Source of the DNA: Caprella mutica
Lineage: Eukaryota > Arthropoda > Malacostraca > Amphipoda > Caprellidae
DNA: 64,000 bases
NCBI GenBank assembly: GCA_947561585.1
Contig: CANNZV010002556.1
Coordinates: 29,368-93,367 of the forward strand
Direction: 5' to 3'
The notes under the pieces: generated by a model
What the model saw: only the letters and a program-made list of their open reading frames with translations
The model's database searches: none
What the model was told of the DNA's origin: nothing
Shown here: one piece after another, positions 41,684 to 53,649 of the stretch
Numbering within the stretch: the first letter of the stretch is position 1
Layout: every line of letters starts with the position of its first letter
Position numbers and translations under genes: made by a program

Positions 41684-42961
41684 CGTACAACTTCAAATTA
41701 TTGTCACTCTTGAATGACAATCATCACAAGGGCTGCTCTTGTACTGTGCCACAAGCCCATATACATCTTGTAGCTATGTGCTCAATTAGTTTCATGTAGG
41801 TAAATAATTGCCAGAATATAGCTTGTGATTACAACCGTTTCACTGTTAACAAGGCAGACGTTAATGTGTATCTCAAGTCTGAAAGACCTAGATATCATAT
41901 AGTACGAATAAAACCTAGCATACAAAGAAGACACACAATTCCATTATTTTTTTGGTTTCTTCTGTACATACTTCTTGATCGATGAAACCCATTTAGACGG
42001 CGTTTGGACATTTCACACATTGTTTTCGAAGGGCAATGTTTGATTAGATGCTTGTTGTCTTCTCCCCTCTCACTCGACTTTTTCAGTTTTACTACTCTTT
42101 CTGTAGGTACATCATCTAGCTCTAACTCATGACAAAGCTATATTTCAATGACCCCATTATTAATTACCAATTCCTCAATATCAAATGATTGACACTGAAT
42201 GTTGATTCCACAAATGTTATTCCGTTTGTCTTTGGCTATAAAGATTATAAAGTCCTTGTCTGGGTATTAGGTCATACCATAAATTATATTTGAAAAATAA
42301 GCATGGTCAAGAAATGTTGTATTGAAGTAATAAAAAACTATTTACATTGTTGACAAACTAAAATAAGAAAGAATTTTTCACAGAATTATTCTTCTAATTT
42401 AATATAACTCATAATAGAAGTGTTTCAAACTGTTAATTTTGAATAAATTATATCAAATTATTGGTAGAAACAGATTTCATTTTGAATAACATAAGAAATA
42501 TTCATTCATAGAACCAAAAGGACACCAGTGGTGTCTTTCGAACGAGGGAGTCATTGGACCACCAGGACACTGGTGTCCCCTTTCAAACTAAGCTATTTAA
42601 TCATGCTACAAGTAACTTATTATAATTGTATATTAATAAATGGCTACTAAATATCCATAAAACCCTTATAAATTATTGCCAAATGATATCTGTTCTGGTT
42701 TCTTTGATGTTTTGGTTTAAAATAAGAACAGCCAGAGAAAATTTCAGCACAGCCTAATCTCATCAAGTCAGCTCGTGAAATGCCAAACGCACAAGGATTT
42801 GAAAACACTGCAATATCATACATATACATATAGGTTTGATCAAATTGGAGGCCTAGCTCACATTGTAATTTAATTAGTTTGGTGGTCCTTTAATGTCCAA
42901 AGATGAGAAATTATTGAGCAAAATGATCAGATACCCAAAGTATTTTGCAGAATAATGTGTA
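41684..42961. other. No gene recognised
   Basis: AT-rich. The words GACACCAGTGGTGTC (about 42522) and GGACACTGGTGTCC (about 42564) are local palindromes related to ACACCAGTGTTCTC at 38559. Otherwise nothing is supported. Confidence 0.4.
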
Positions 42962-43196
42962 AGAATTAAGTATTCTACATATAATCAATCCCCTTTTAAC
43001 GAAGAATAGTCATAACTACGTATACAAAGTTAGATAATCCTATGTAGGTAAGATATTATCTTTGACGAGCTAAGTTGAGGTATACATTAACGCTGATTGG
43101 CTAGAAGTTGGGTCAGATTTCTGACGTCAGTGCAAACATACTCTGTATTTTATAACATGGAGTTGAGCGTCTATCTTATATTGTCTTTGATATGAT
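42962..43196 (-). repeat. Right inverted arm of the older element
   Basis: Complement of 36593-36812 with scattered changes. Its outer end, AAAGACAATATAAGATAG on the minus strand, abuts the recombinase-like pseudogene and supplies that frame's stop codon. Confidence 0.75.
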
Positions 43197-43515
43197 CATA
43201 GAACAGATCTTCATCACCGTCATGAATTTTAGCCCTCATAGTTGAGAGATAATGTATCACTTGAGTTGAGGTTATCTCTACACCACTTTTGCAACTAATC
43301 ACCCTGAAATCGTGATAACCACTACAGTATGTGTTGGACCTTGGTGTTGGACTTAATGCTAGGGAACACATACGAATTATTTTTAGATATTTTTGCATTT
43401 CTTCTAATAGTGTCATCAGTGAGATAATTTAAAAGCGGAGATAGTGATTTTGGAATTATTACGTCTATTATTTTTTTTTGGATTTTTGCCAGCTAAGTAT
43501 GCAATGCAGTACTCC

Positions 43516-43729
43516 TGTGGCGCTGTTGTCTGCTATCTATACAGCTGGCGTCAGTTCATCTCCAGCCATTGTAACGTGAGCGTGTGCCTGTCTCCTCAGT
43601 TTAAATATTTTGTTTTTCTTTGCAGCTGTTAAGTTCGGGTTTACCCTGATCAACCTACTACCCACGCTTTTATTGAGTCCAGCCCCTTTAGAGAGATTAA
43701 AATAAGAACTCGCTAACTACCACCCTTCA
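43516..43729 (+). repeat. gypsy 5' LTR
   Basis: TG...CA ends, 213 of 214 bases identical with the 3' copy by eye. Confidence 0.95.
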
Positions 43730-43730
43730 T

Positions 43731-43748
43731 TGGTGCCCCGGGAATTGG
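43731..43748 (+). other. gypsy primer-binding site
   Basis: TGGTGCCCCGGGAATTGG follows the LTR after one base and would pair with a tRNA ending CCCGGGGCACCA. I do not assign the tRNA. Confidence 0.6.
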
Positions 43749-43774
43749 CATATCAGCACACTCCGCATCACAAG

Positions 43775-44677
43775 ATGTCTACAACAAGCAGTACTAGCGG
43801 TAACACAGATACCGTCACAACTACCACTGCTGGTATGAACCACTTAGCGGTACGCCCACCGAAATTCGATGAAACTTCTGTGAACCGCTGGTTCACCATT
43901 ATTGAATCTCAATTTACAATAGCTAGAATAACAGTTTCAGCCACTAAATTTCACCATGTACTCTCAAACTTACCTTTAACCGTTATGTCTCAACTCAATG
44001 ATGAACAAATAGGCTCCAATGACTATGACGCAATTAAAGCAGCAGTCATTGCTCTCTTTAGCAAATCCTCTCCTGAACTTTTTGATTCCATTGTTTCACA
44101 AAATCAAATTGTATGTACTAAGCCCACTGTTTATTTGAATGAACTTAGGAAAATAGCCACTCAGGCAAATTTAGGATTAAATGATGAATTTATGAAAATA
44201 AAATTTCTTAAGGGCTTGCCTGATAATATAAGACCTTTATTAGTTACTCACTCTGCTGACTCTTTAGATGAAATTGCTCGTGTTGCTGATACTATGATAG
44301 CATATAACCCTCAAAGCTCTGTATCCTATGTTAAAAATGATTTTCAACGCTCTCACTCTAACGTTTCTCATAATAACAACCGTTGGGTAAACCCGAACAA
44401 CAGCAATCCTCCCTCTAACTCTCGTAATTCTACTGACTCTCCTAACTATTCTGACTCTTCAATCCCAAATGGTGTACGAGCATTCCATGGCCGTCAGCGA
44501 CCCTTGGTATGCCGTTATCATTTGTACTACGGAAATAAAGCTAAAACTTGCACACGCTGGTGCATCTTATCTAACTCTTCTATTAACATTCTCCCTGACT
44601 CATGCCCATCTTCACGCTCTAACTCTCCTGCTCCATCTTCCCGTCATCATTCGGGAAACTGGAGGGGCGACTCGTAA
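43775..44677 (+). CDS. gag: gypsy Gag
   Basis: 300 residues from the first ATG after the primer site. A capsid-like segment lies between about residues 20 and 190 (VNRWFTIIESQFTIARITV, FLKGLPDNIRPLL). An Asn/Ser-rich region follows, then an atypical zinc-binding motif, CRYHLYYGNKAKTCTRWC, of the C-x2-H-x-C type found in some insect gypsy lineages. The last part is Ser/Pro-rich. The pol frame is -1 relative to gag and overlaps at 44623-44677, so either programmed frameshifting or an indel joins them. Confidence 0.85.
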   Translation: MSTTSSTSGNTDTVTTTTAGMNHLAVRPPKFDETSVNRWFTIIESQFTIARITVSATKFHHVLSNLPLTVMSQLNDEQIGSNDYDAIKAAVIALFSKSSPELFDSIVSQNQIVCTKPTVYLNELRKIATQANLGLNDEFMKIKFLKGLPDNIRPLLVTHSADSLDEIARVADTMIAYNPQSSVSYVKNDFQRSHSNVSHNNNRWVNPNNSNPPSNSRNSTDSPNYSDSSIPNGVRAFHGRQRPLVCRYHLYYGNKAKTCTRWCILSNSSINILPDSCPSSRSNSPAPSSRHHSGNWRGDS

Positions 44678-46023
44678 ACGAAGTAACCGTCGGGTTGCCA
44701 CTAAGTGCCACAATCGGTTCAAAAACTTACTCCTTCCTCGTAGACACTGGAGCTGCTGTCTCACTCCTGCCTAACTATCCTGAATTTACTCCTCTTCTAC
44801 GCTCCTCTGCAATTTCTCTCACTTCTGCTTCTGGATCTTGTATCACCACTTTTGGTGAAGTCGACACAGAACTGGGGATACGATGTCTTCGACGTTCCTT
44901 CCTTTGGTCCTTTGTGGTCGCCGATGTCACCCAACCTATTCTAGGAGTTGATTTCCTTGCTAGAAATTGTATCCTTGTTGACTGTAAAAATAATATGCTT
45001 ATTGATGCTCTAACTAATTGCCGTATTCCTCTTCAAACAAGCACAACCCCTATAACATCTTTCTCAATTAACTTTTCTCATGTTGATCCTAGAATTCTTC
45101 CTACTCTCCAAAAGTTCCCTGCTCTGACTTCTCCCTCACAGCTTGCTTCAACGACTTATAGCTCTATTCCAGTGCAGCATCACATCGATACAGGCGACAG
45201 ACCTCCCATTTCTTTCAAGCCACGCCCACTCACTGGAACCAAACTCGAAGCAGCTAAGGAGGAATTCCAATTTATGCTACAAGCGGGAATAGTACGCCGT
45301 TCAAACTCACCATGGGCCTCGCCGCTTCACATGGTCCCCAAGAAGGATCCTGACAAGTGGCGCACCTGTGGAGATTTCCGAGGACTAAACAATATCACCG
45401 TTGATGACAAATACCCCATACCTCACCTTCGAACAATAACGATGTCTCTTCACAACAAAAATTATTTCACAAAGTTGGATCTTCAAAGAGCCTATCTCCA
45501 AATACCAGTAGCTGAAGACGACATCCCAAAAACAGCAGTGACAACTCCCTTTGGACTCTTCGAGTTTCTCTTCATGCCATTTGGTTTAAAGAACGCAGGT
45601 TCCACTTTCCAACGATTCATCGATTCCATCTTCGCTAATGTGAAAAACGTCTTCATCTACATCGACGATGTGCTCATTGCATCCGACACGTTGGAAGAAC
45701 ACATCGAAGATGTAACTAATGCTCTCTCAATCCTTGCGCATCACAGTCTCCGTTTATCTATAGAGAAATGCGAGTTTCTTCGGAGCTCTTTGACTTTCCT
45801 GGGTTATGAAATAAGCACCAAGGGAATCAAACCTCCAGCCGACAGAACAAAGGCAATCTCAGAGTTCCCTCCACCATCAACTTCAACAGAGATGCGCAGA
45901 TTCCTCGGAATGATAAACTTCTTCCGACATATGATTCCTCACTTCGCAGAAATTGCACACCCTCTCACAGAACTGTACGACTTCATCCTAAATCTAAGAA
46001 GCTTCCATGGACAGATGAGTTAG
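44623..46023 (+). CDS. pol: gypsy Pol part 1: protease and reverse transcriptase
   Basis: The open frame starts after a stop at 44620; no ATG is needed if it is made by frameshift. Protease: YSFLVDTGAAVSLLPN, with the flap-side strand PILGVDFLARNC. RT: VRRSNSPWASPLHMVPKKD, FTKLDLQRAYLQIPV, FMPFGLKNAGSTFQRF and the catalytic FIYIDDVLIAS (about 45654-45686). RT continues to FLGMINFFRHMIPHFAE. Near 45975 one base is lost or gained and the correct reading moves to another frame, so this one ends with unrelated codons at 46023. Confidence 0.88.
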   Translation, partial: LSCSIFPSSFGKLEGRLVNEVTVGLPLSATIGSKTYSFLVDTGAAVSLLPNYPEFTPLLRSSAISLTSASGSCITTFGEVDTELGIRCLRRSFLWSFVVADVTQPILGVDFLARNCILVDCKNNMLIDALTNCRIPLQTSTTPITSFSINFSHVDPRILPTLQKFPALTSPSQLASTTYSSIPVQHHIDTGDRPPISFKPRPLTGTKLEAAKEEFQFMLQAGIVRRSNSPWASPLHMVPKKDPDKWRTCGDFRGLNNITVDDKYPIPHLRTITMSLHNKNYFTKLDLQRAYLQIPVAEDDIPKTAVTTPFGLFEFLFMPFGLKNAGSTFQRFIDSIFANVKNVFIYIDDVLIASDTLEEHIEDVTNALSILAHHSLRLSIEKCEFLRSSLTFLGYEISTKGIKPPADRTKAISEFPPPSTSTEMRRFLGMINFFRHMIPHFAEIAHPLTELYDFILNLRSFHGQMS

Positions 46024-47801
46024 ACACCGCCTTCACTCAAGTGAAGCAGGCACTCGTCAACTGTCCTACCCTGTCATTCCCTACAACAACTTCGTCCCAA
46101 TATCATATTGTATCAGACAGCTCGAGCTATGCAGTAGGCGCTGCATTATACCAACTTGTAGACAACCAACCAATGCCAGTCTCCTTCTTCTCCAAAAAAC
46201 TTTCATCCTCACAGAAAACTTACTCTACTTATGACCGAGAACTTCTTGGTGCATATTTAGCAGTTTCACACTTCAGAACTCTCATTGACGGACAAACTGT
46301 CGACCTATTCTTGGATCATAAACCTATTGTCTCTGCATTCCACTCCAAAGCCATCGCCAAATCAGACCGTCAACAACGACAACTTTCCTACATCTCCGAA
46401 TACATCACTTCTATGCACTACATAGAAGGTCACCGCAACATTGTGGCAGACTGCCTCTCTCGACCTACGTGTGCAGTCTCCATTGACCCTTTCGATCTGC
46501 AAGCCTTAGCCAGAGCTCAGGTTGATGATGCAGAAGTTGTAGCAAAACAGCTTCATTTCACCTCCTTTCAAATCACTCCAAACTTAAATCTATGGTGTGA
46601 CACTTCTACTTCCTCTCCTCGTCCTTTCATTCCCAATGCTTCTCGTCAATCTGTCATTACCTTTCTTCACAACCTTTCCCACCCAGGCGTTTCTAAAACA
46701 ATTCAATTAGTTAAACAGCGATATTTCTGGCCTTCCTTAGACAAAGATGTTAAAGATTTCGTCATGAACTGCCAGAATTGTCAACAATCAAAGATCCAAC
46801 GTCACACTCGTTCTCCCAGTAATTCCATATCTGCTCCTTCCGATCGTTTCACTACGGTTCACATCGACATTGTCGGACCGTTACCTTCTGCTTCTCTTCC
46901 CACTGTTACTTACCCTTTACCTTTTCGCTATCTCTTAACTTGTATCGATCGGACAACAAGGTGGATGGAAGCCATTCCCCTCATCGATACAACTGCCTCC
47001 TCCATCGCCATCGCATTTGTATCAGGTTGGATATCACGGTTTGGTGTTCCGTTGCACGTCGTCACCGACCGTGGTGCTCAGTTCGAAAGCGAATTCTTCT
47101 CCAACCTATCCTCTCTTCTAGGATTCCATCATCTCCGCACAACCAGTTATCACCCTCAATCTAACGGGATGATAGAGAGACTGCAGCGTACATTGAAATC
47201 AGCCATCATGGCACGCCAAGATAACTGGTACACATCCCTACCTATCGTTCTGTTAGGTCTCCCCATGACTCCAAACTGTTCTGAATTTTCTCCATTCACA
47301 GCAGTGACCGGAGCCTTCATGTTATGTCCTCAGCCTTTCCTGTCAACAACCCGATGCCCTGTTTCACATGAAACTTTAGAAACCTTCATTAAAGAGATGC
47401 ACTCTTTTGATTTTTCCACACTTGCTTCAGGCACTAGTCACTCTTCTGCTCCTTCTCATGTCCCTAAAGATCTCATGCACTGTAACAAAGTGTGGTTGCG
47501 AGTTGACCGTATCCGCAAAAGTCTTGAAGCTCCCTACACTGGACCCTATGAAGTACTTGAGCGCAAACCCAAGTATTTCATCCTGAAACTCCCTCAAGGC
47601 AATACATCTGTCTCTATTAATAGACTTAAACCTGCACGTCTACCATCTTCATCGCCAGCAATCACACCTCCTACTAAAGATAACAATTCTCGTTATTCAC
47701 ACCCTCCGACACCTTCACCTCTTCCTCTCGCCCCCTCAACTTCAACTCGCTCTGGACGCTCTGTCCGATTCCGCTCAAAACCCGATTTTCACTATTTCTG
47801 A
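45976..47801 (+). CDS. pol: gypsy Pol part 2: RNase H and integrase
   Basis: The frame continues pol from about 45976 (PKSKKLPWTDELDTAFTQV). RNase H: YHIVSDSSSYAVGAALYQL, STYDRELLGAYLAV and NIVADCLSRP. Integrase zinc site H-H-C-C: HNLSHPGVSKTIQLVKQRYF with CQNCQQSK. Core: TVHIDIVGPLPS, VVTDRGAQFESEFF and YHPQSNGMIERLQRTLKSA (D, D, E). The tail contains a chromatin-targeting-like segment (VWLRVDRIRKSLEAPYTGPY) and a Ser/Pro-rich end. All catalytic residues are present. The first ATG-like position for independent translation is 46041, which is unlikely to be used. Confidence 0.88.
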
Positions 47802-47835
47802 TTCCCTGTACACTCCGTTACTGGCGGGGGAGCCC

Positions 47836-48049
47836 TGTGGCGCTGTTGTCTGCTATCTATACAGCTGGCGTCAGTTCATCTCCAGCCATTGTAACGTGAG
47901 CGTGTGCCTGTCTCCTCAGTTTAAATATTTTGTTTTTCTTTGCAGCTGTTAAGTTCGGGTTTACCCTGCTCAACCTACTACCCACGCTTTTATTGAGTCC
48001 AGCCCCTTTAGAGAGATTAAAATAAGAACTCGCTAACTACCACCCTTCA
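47836..48049 (+). repeat. gypsy 3' LTR
   Basis: Copy of 43516-43729, followed by the CTCC duplication. Confidence 0.95.
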
Positions 48050-48337
48050 CTCCTTCATTATTACATCTTCACAATCTTCATTGATTAACCATTCTCCATT
48101 GAGTGCCTGTGAGAGATCTGTTAATTTCATACCAGATATCTCGTTAGCTCTCCTCACATTCATCAAGACTGCTATTAAATTGAAATTGAATTAAATAAAC
48201 CAAACAAACTATCTGAATCTTATTAATATGAATAACCTCACAATGGAGAAGAAAGGAAGAAGAAACAATTATTGGAATTCACCTTCAATAGACAGATCGA
48301 AATAATTCACTCCAACATCATCGTCGTTGCTAGACAT

Positions 48338-48599
48338 CTCGAGTCCACTGAAATTAAATATATCTTTGAAACACAAAAGCTAATTAGGAGAATGTGGCAA
48401 AGTTGAATATATCTTGTCACGTGAAACTTGAAAGCTTATATTTCTATGAGACAAAACACGATTCTAATGCATTTCTAATAAACAAATCTCTAGCTATAAA
48501 TTGAACTCAACAATTTACGAAATTGGATTCATATAAAACTAAACACATATTTATACCTTAATCGAGTGAGTGTCAATTGTCAAATGATGTATAATTATC
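48338..48599. other. No further exon recognised
   Basis: AT-rich sequence upstream, on the minus strand, of the recombinase-like pseudogene. The N-terminal zinc finger and core-binding parts expected for such a protein were not found here. Confidence 0.4.
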
Positions 48600-48757
48600 G
48601 GGTGTAGGTCATAAGCCTGGGAGGAGCCCCCATCCCCCCGGTCATGAGCCCCCCTGTTTTTAAATCCTTATTTACCTATATTATTTAATCCTCATTGACA
48701 CTATTGTAGTTCATTACTGATTAGACATAAGATATATGTATATCGGGGGGCGTGCCC
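48600..48757 (+). repeat. Half copy of the GGGGT-ended MITE family
   Basis: GGGTGTAGGTCATAAGCC, then CGGTCATGAGCCCCCCTG and the AT-rich interior as far as ATATATGTATATCGGGGGGC; the right half is absent. AATTATC occurs before the left end and again at 48774, possibly by chance. Confidence 0.7.
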
Positions 48758-49465
48758 GATAATATATATGTAATTATCAATCTAAAAATAAAACGAACTC
48801 ATGGTTTTTGAAACACACATTATGAAAGTTCTATACATATTCGAAGATTTCATGAATTGACCATTTTCAAAAAGGAACTCATTCATAATATTAGATTCGT
48901 AGAAATTAAAAACTTCTCGGCCAATCAAATCTAAGTGACAAATCATAGATTATCATCATAAAATTATATATACGATATTATTTGAGTTGGTAGTAACTCA
49001 TGCCATTGAATAATATTCGATAGGTGATAATTGGTCAGGTGCTACAAGAATTCCTTAAGCTATACCAGAAGCAATATACTTTGAACTTACTTATTCTATA
49101 TGGTACTAAAGAAAGGAGCAGAGAGGTGTCCCGAGGTGATGACTGGACTACCAGTAACACCAACTAAAACTAGGCACCTTCCAGCCGAATCAGTAGAGGA
49201 GTTAGATCTGCAAGTCGGATAATATGGTAATAATATAGTTTCATAATTTCTTTCACCGCTCTTTATAAAATAAATTTATTTTCCTACATCTTTAGTGAAT
49301 CTGATTCCTTCGACTTTAGTGTGTCCAGAAAAAATGTATCCACTACCTTGAATCTGCATTATTCATATTTCCACGATAAAATGGTTAATATATTGGTATC
49401 ATAGATACGTAGATTAATATTTAATGACTTATAAATAGTACTTATAAAATATACTCGATGGCAGC
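48758..49465. other. No gene recognised
   Basis: AT-rich, no coding motif or repeat end seen. Confidence 0.45.
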
Positions 49466-49826
49466 CAAGGAAGTTATAGTACTGGAACTATAACATCGTC
49501 TCTCAGCTACATTATTAGGTCCGTGTCTCGGTCCACTGCTATACACGTAGTAATGGCAATAGAGTAACTTGTTATCGTGACGTCATTAAGGCTTTAGACT
49601 TAATCGAAAATTAAGGTCAAGTAGTTTGGATAACTGAATACACCATCACTCTTTTCTTATATTGGCAATAAATTAAGATTTTTTTTATAATTAAACACTC
49701 TTCGATTGCCTTAAATTTAATTTAGAGCGTAGATGTGATGACGTCACGTACACTAACCGTCTCAATTGTCACTACTATATTCTGGGAGTCCGTGAATATG
49801 TATGGATAAACAGTGGACTGGACGGC
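49466..49826 (+). repeat. 361-bp dispersed repeat, copy 2
   Basis: Colinear with 20447-20810: CAAGGAAGTTATAGTACTGG, GTGACGTCATTAAGGCTTTA, GATGACGTCACGTACACTAA and CAGTGGACTGGAC in order, with about a dozen scattered differences. Confidence 0.75.
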
Positions 49827-50383
49827 GCTTATCTCGTAACGGCCTCCTCCTTGAAGGGGAAAAATATATTTTAAGAACGTAACTTATTTCAACAGCCAAT
49901 TTAAATTATAAAATTCTCATGCCTAGTATCTGGGATTACACATAGAGCATCTATAATTGACAATCCTTACTTGACTTATTCTTTTTTTGATATTCAGTAA
50001 TACTTATTAGTTTTTTTTTTGTCACCTTTTGTACATTTGCTTTGATTAGAAAAATTCTATAACAAGTGCAACTATTCTAATTAATATCAATTCGAATTTG
50101 TGATGCTTTTTAGTATCTGATAGCTAAGTATTATTATAATACTACCTACCTATTAATATTTTATCGATTGATAATATGAATTATATGATCAAGAAATAAA
50201 ATTTTGTGATTGTTAGTGGCTACTGCGTCATTTAGATCTTCTTTTAGGTGCATAAGTGTACTGGCCTTTTCACGAGCCTTACCTGCATTAAAGACTCCTA
50301 ATTTTACGTTTATTCAGCTTATATGAGGCAATCTACATTCTATAGTAAATAGTTCCGACACCCTTGTTCATAATCATCACAAA
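49827..50383. other. No gene recognised
   Basis: AT-rich, nothing supported. Confidence 0.45.
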
Positions 50384-50640
50384 TTGATTCTCTATATTTC
50401 TCTGCGAAGGTCTATTTTAACAATGACATCAATGCTGAGATGTTTGATGAGCAGAGAGCTGGCTTCCTCCTATTCATTGACTGGTCTGAACATCAAGAGA
50501 CAACAGACTAAAAACAAGTTCAAAGGATCAAGTGCTTGTTTATTAGTGGAAAATGATTACTTATTGTTATTAGATGCCGGTTTGGAGATGACATGCTTAT
50601 TGCCGGAAGATCATTGAACAGTTTAAATGTGGAATTGCTT
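50384..50640 (+). pseudogene. Possible copia-type reverse transcriptase scrap
   Basis: Between two frames the plus strand gives LTGLNIKRQQTKNKFKGSS, LLVENDYLLLL and FGDDMLIAGRSLNSLNVELL. The order resembles the YGLKQ-block, the CLY strand and the xVDDMLIAG catalytic box of Ty1/copia RT, with two frameshifts. The stretch is short and the match is by eye only, so this is tentative. Confidence 0.35.
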
Positions 50641-53405
50641 AATACCCGTGTATAAATATTTAGGGAAGTAGCCCAATATATAGGCGAAATATATCAAATT
50701 GAACAGACTAATGGCGTCACATACGAGATTGTCGGTTAAATTTTCATTGAACTTTTGTAATATTTGATGATATACGCCAAGTTGAGCCCTCATAACCATT
50801 TCCTTCTATTTCAACTCAAAGAGAATGTTTTTAAGGATTTACAATTAATTAATAATTTCAGTCATGTCTTGCTTTTATTACCATTTTGAAATAAATTTAA
50901 GTCGCGATTTTTGTAATAAAATCGGGACCTGCATTCACTGCAATTAATTTCTTCTACCAATTTTAAACTTTGTATGTTACAATCTGAGGATAAGTGGAAA
51001 TATTTATTAAATTTATTTGTATTCATATATGTATGGGTAGGTGACTAGGTTTTTCGGTTTTGTATATTTTGTATTTATATACCCCTGAAGTATATAAATA
51101 ATTATCATTAACGTACACACACGAATCAATATCCTTCAATTCGCTAGCTACTGATTTGTTCAAAATAGATTAGATGATATCACGCAACATTTTCTAGAAC
51201 ATTACAACACAATAGTAGTCTACATTCCTAATTTTTATACTGTGTTAGAAGTTTCACATCTTCTATATAATTTACATATTTATGGAGTAGATCATAAAAT
51301 GCATCAGTTAATATCATCTTTACATTTTCAGATGCACTCTCTGAAATGCCAGAGTATACGCACACCCAAACCGGAAACTCCTGCACTCAAGTATTGGAAT
51401 CGTACTGAAAAAAATCCAAAGATTGGGAAGGCCACAGAGGGGAGTTGAAAAAGCTCAGGACACCAACAACTCCATTTCAGCCTGCCACTTATTTCAATAC
51501 TGGAACGGTAACTGTTGCTGGAAACGCTATTGCTTTCTCCTCTGAGGGTCAAGAGTTATTGATAATCAAACCTATTTTTCATTATAGTTTGAACTGTTTT
51601 TTTCTATATTTTACCTGTTTGATTTGATTTAGTTTTTTCTGTTTAGTTTTTCTAATATCAAGTTGCATTTAAAGGAATTGTTCTAGAACAATATTAATAG
51701 ATTACGTGGAATTGTTAACAACTCTAATCATTATCCTTCAACTTGAACATTTTTGAATGCATTAAGAGAACTTTCCATGCTAATTACTAATTGGGAAGAA
51801 GGAAATTATGATAAAAAATCTATTAAAAATTGCAAAATGTTAACTAATCTAAGCAGGTAGAAGATTTTATTTATTTATCATCAGTTAGAAGTTCCTTGGA
51901 ATATTTAGAGTTTTATAATATGAAGGGTGATTTAATAATTTTATTCTAGACTGTTTAACCATTAATACTCAGATCTATTGTTTACACTTCAAAAACAAAA
52001 TAACCAACTAGCTACTATTTCAATCAATAATTTATCCTCAAAATTCTATTAGTAAGTTACTACAAAAAAATATCCATTATTCCAACTAGCCACTAATTTG
52101 AGGCTTTTTAGATAATTTAGTAACTATTAGAGTTTCCTTGAATGGTTTCATATTAGTAGTTACTCTAACAATTTCAATTATAGTTATTTATTTTTCTAAT
52201 CAAAACTCCAGCTAAAAAGCTACCCTGATTATGATTGTTGTTCCTAGAAACTTCTAACTTCATAAGTACTTCACCGATTTAATTAATTATTTAAATTTAT
52301 TTAATTAATTATTGCTTATCATCTTTATATATTTACTTTATTCAGGTAATTCTTTAAGAATTGAATTATTTCTTTGTATGTTATACTTAAGCAAAAGATG
52401 TACTAAGGTTTCTACTTTCACTTTCTTAAACTAAAAGTGGATAGCTATTACTGCATATACTTATAAAAATGCCTTCATGTTCGGAAATCGCTGCTGTACT
52501 AGTACTGCTTTGTTACCATGTTATTAACTGCTAAAAATAATGAACAGAAATGACTTATTTATCTGTTCATATTTTGCTGTTGATTCCATGATAGTAGTAA
52601 AGCGCAACACGTTACTGCGGCGAAATCCGAACGTGAAGGCAGTATTTTAATGAGAGTTCTACTGGTGGCCACGGATGGCGTACTGCAAATGGGAGCAGGC
52701 AACGGTAGCATGGGATCATTGGAGTTCACAGCAGCAGTTACAGCTACAGGATCGCACCGCAGACGATAGTAGTAAACCGCTGCTCCAAAAGCGGTCAAAA
52801 CTGCTGTCAGTGCTGCGGAAAACTTATCGAACTGCGCCTATTTTTAACTGGGTACAAATGTGTGGGACTAATGGGGCGTCGGACTACTGAATAGTAACCC
52901 TACCTAGGTAGGTATACCTAATAATTATATTACGTGTCCGAAAATGTGCAACCGTTCGATAACTCGGATCCTTACCTATTCGACAACACTAATATATAGA
53001 ATTGTAAATAACTAATCAAATTGATTCTTAAATACAAATATATAATTACATATTTCTTACAAAAATCTCAATCAAATAAATTGAAATAATAAAAATAGAC
53101 TACTAAACAATGAATTCAATTAGTCATATCTTTAATGATAATAATTATCAAATTTAATCCATATAGACAAATACATATGGAACGCATTATCTTTTAAGTA
53201 GTAAATAATGTTTTCAGGCACATCAAACAAAGGAACAAATAGGAAATATTCCCTTAATTATGAGAAGATTAACGATTGGTTTGAGATAAAAGTTAGAAAA
53301 TGCAAGTAGAGATGTCTTATTCGAGTGAGGGACGTGAAATCGAGTCTACTTATAGGATTGTGCTATATAAGTCAGAGACTATACTATACTGACTTACTAT
53401 AAGTC
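50641..53405. other. No gene recognised
   Basis: Mostly AT-rich. A less AT-rich patch at 52600-52890 has an open frame on each strand (for example CKWEQATVAWDHWSSQQQLQ on plus), but no family was recognised and no splice pattern supports an exon. Confidence 0.4.
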
Positions 53406-53409
53406 AGAG

Positions 53410-53649
53410 ACAATGGCGACTTCCAACCTCTACGCTGGCCGGCAAGAAATCCGGATCTTAATCAGATTGAAAATGTGTGGGGCTGGATAGTCAACGAATC
53501 GGACCATGCCAATGAAAGATCGTCTGAAGCTCTTGAACAGCATGTGGAATAAACTTAGAAATATTCCTTTTTTTGAAAATTTAGCTAAAAGTATGCCTCG
53601 TCGCATAGAAGAGTGTCTGGAAGTCGAAGGAGGCTACACTAAATATTAG
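53410..53649 (+). pseudogene. Tc1/mariner transposase C-terminal remnant
   Basis: DFQPLRWPARNPDLNQIENV followed by WGWIVNE is the conserved block around the third catalytic acidic residue of Tc1/mariner transposases (usually WPA-SPDLNPIENxW). The frame then shifts by one base near 53548 and continues to FENLAKSMPRRIEECLEVEG and a stop at 53649, the normal end. The N-terminal two thirds are missing and no terminal repeats were found. Dead fragment. Confidence 0.8.

Larger units (their letters stand above)
43516..48049 (+). mobile_element. Ty3/gypsy retrotransposon, young
   Basis: 214-bp LTRs (43516-43729 and 47836-48049) begin TGTGGCGC and end CCCTTCA, with one mismatch (CCCTGATC against CCCTGCTC). 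CTCC is duplicated (43512-43515 and 48050-48053). A primer-binding site, gag, pol and a purine tract (GGCGGGGGAG, 47823-47832) are present; there is no env. It inserted in the recombinase-like gene in the opposite orientation. Frame breaks at the gag-pol junction and inside RT-RNase H suggest it is no longer autonomous despite its youth. Confidence 0.95.
43193..48337 (-). pseudogene. Tyrosine-recombinase-like gene, split by a gypsy element
   Basis: The minus strand has a possible first exon (48337-48284, MSSNDDDVGVNYFDLSIE) after an AG and before GTGAAT, then an exon from about 48172. That exon reads VLMNVRRANEISGMKLTDL (the RR-x-E box around the first catalytic Arg of tyrosine recombinases) and continues after the inserted gypsy with EYCIAYLAGKNPKK. 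One frameshift at an A run leads to VIIPKSLSPLLNYLTDD and ISKNNSYVFPS, and another to SGYHDFRVISCKSGVEITS and STQVIHYLSTM near the H-x-x-R region. The end is cut by the older element at 43196. The order fits Crypton-type or related recombinases; the exact group is uncertain. Confidence 0.5.
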
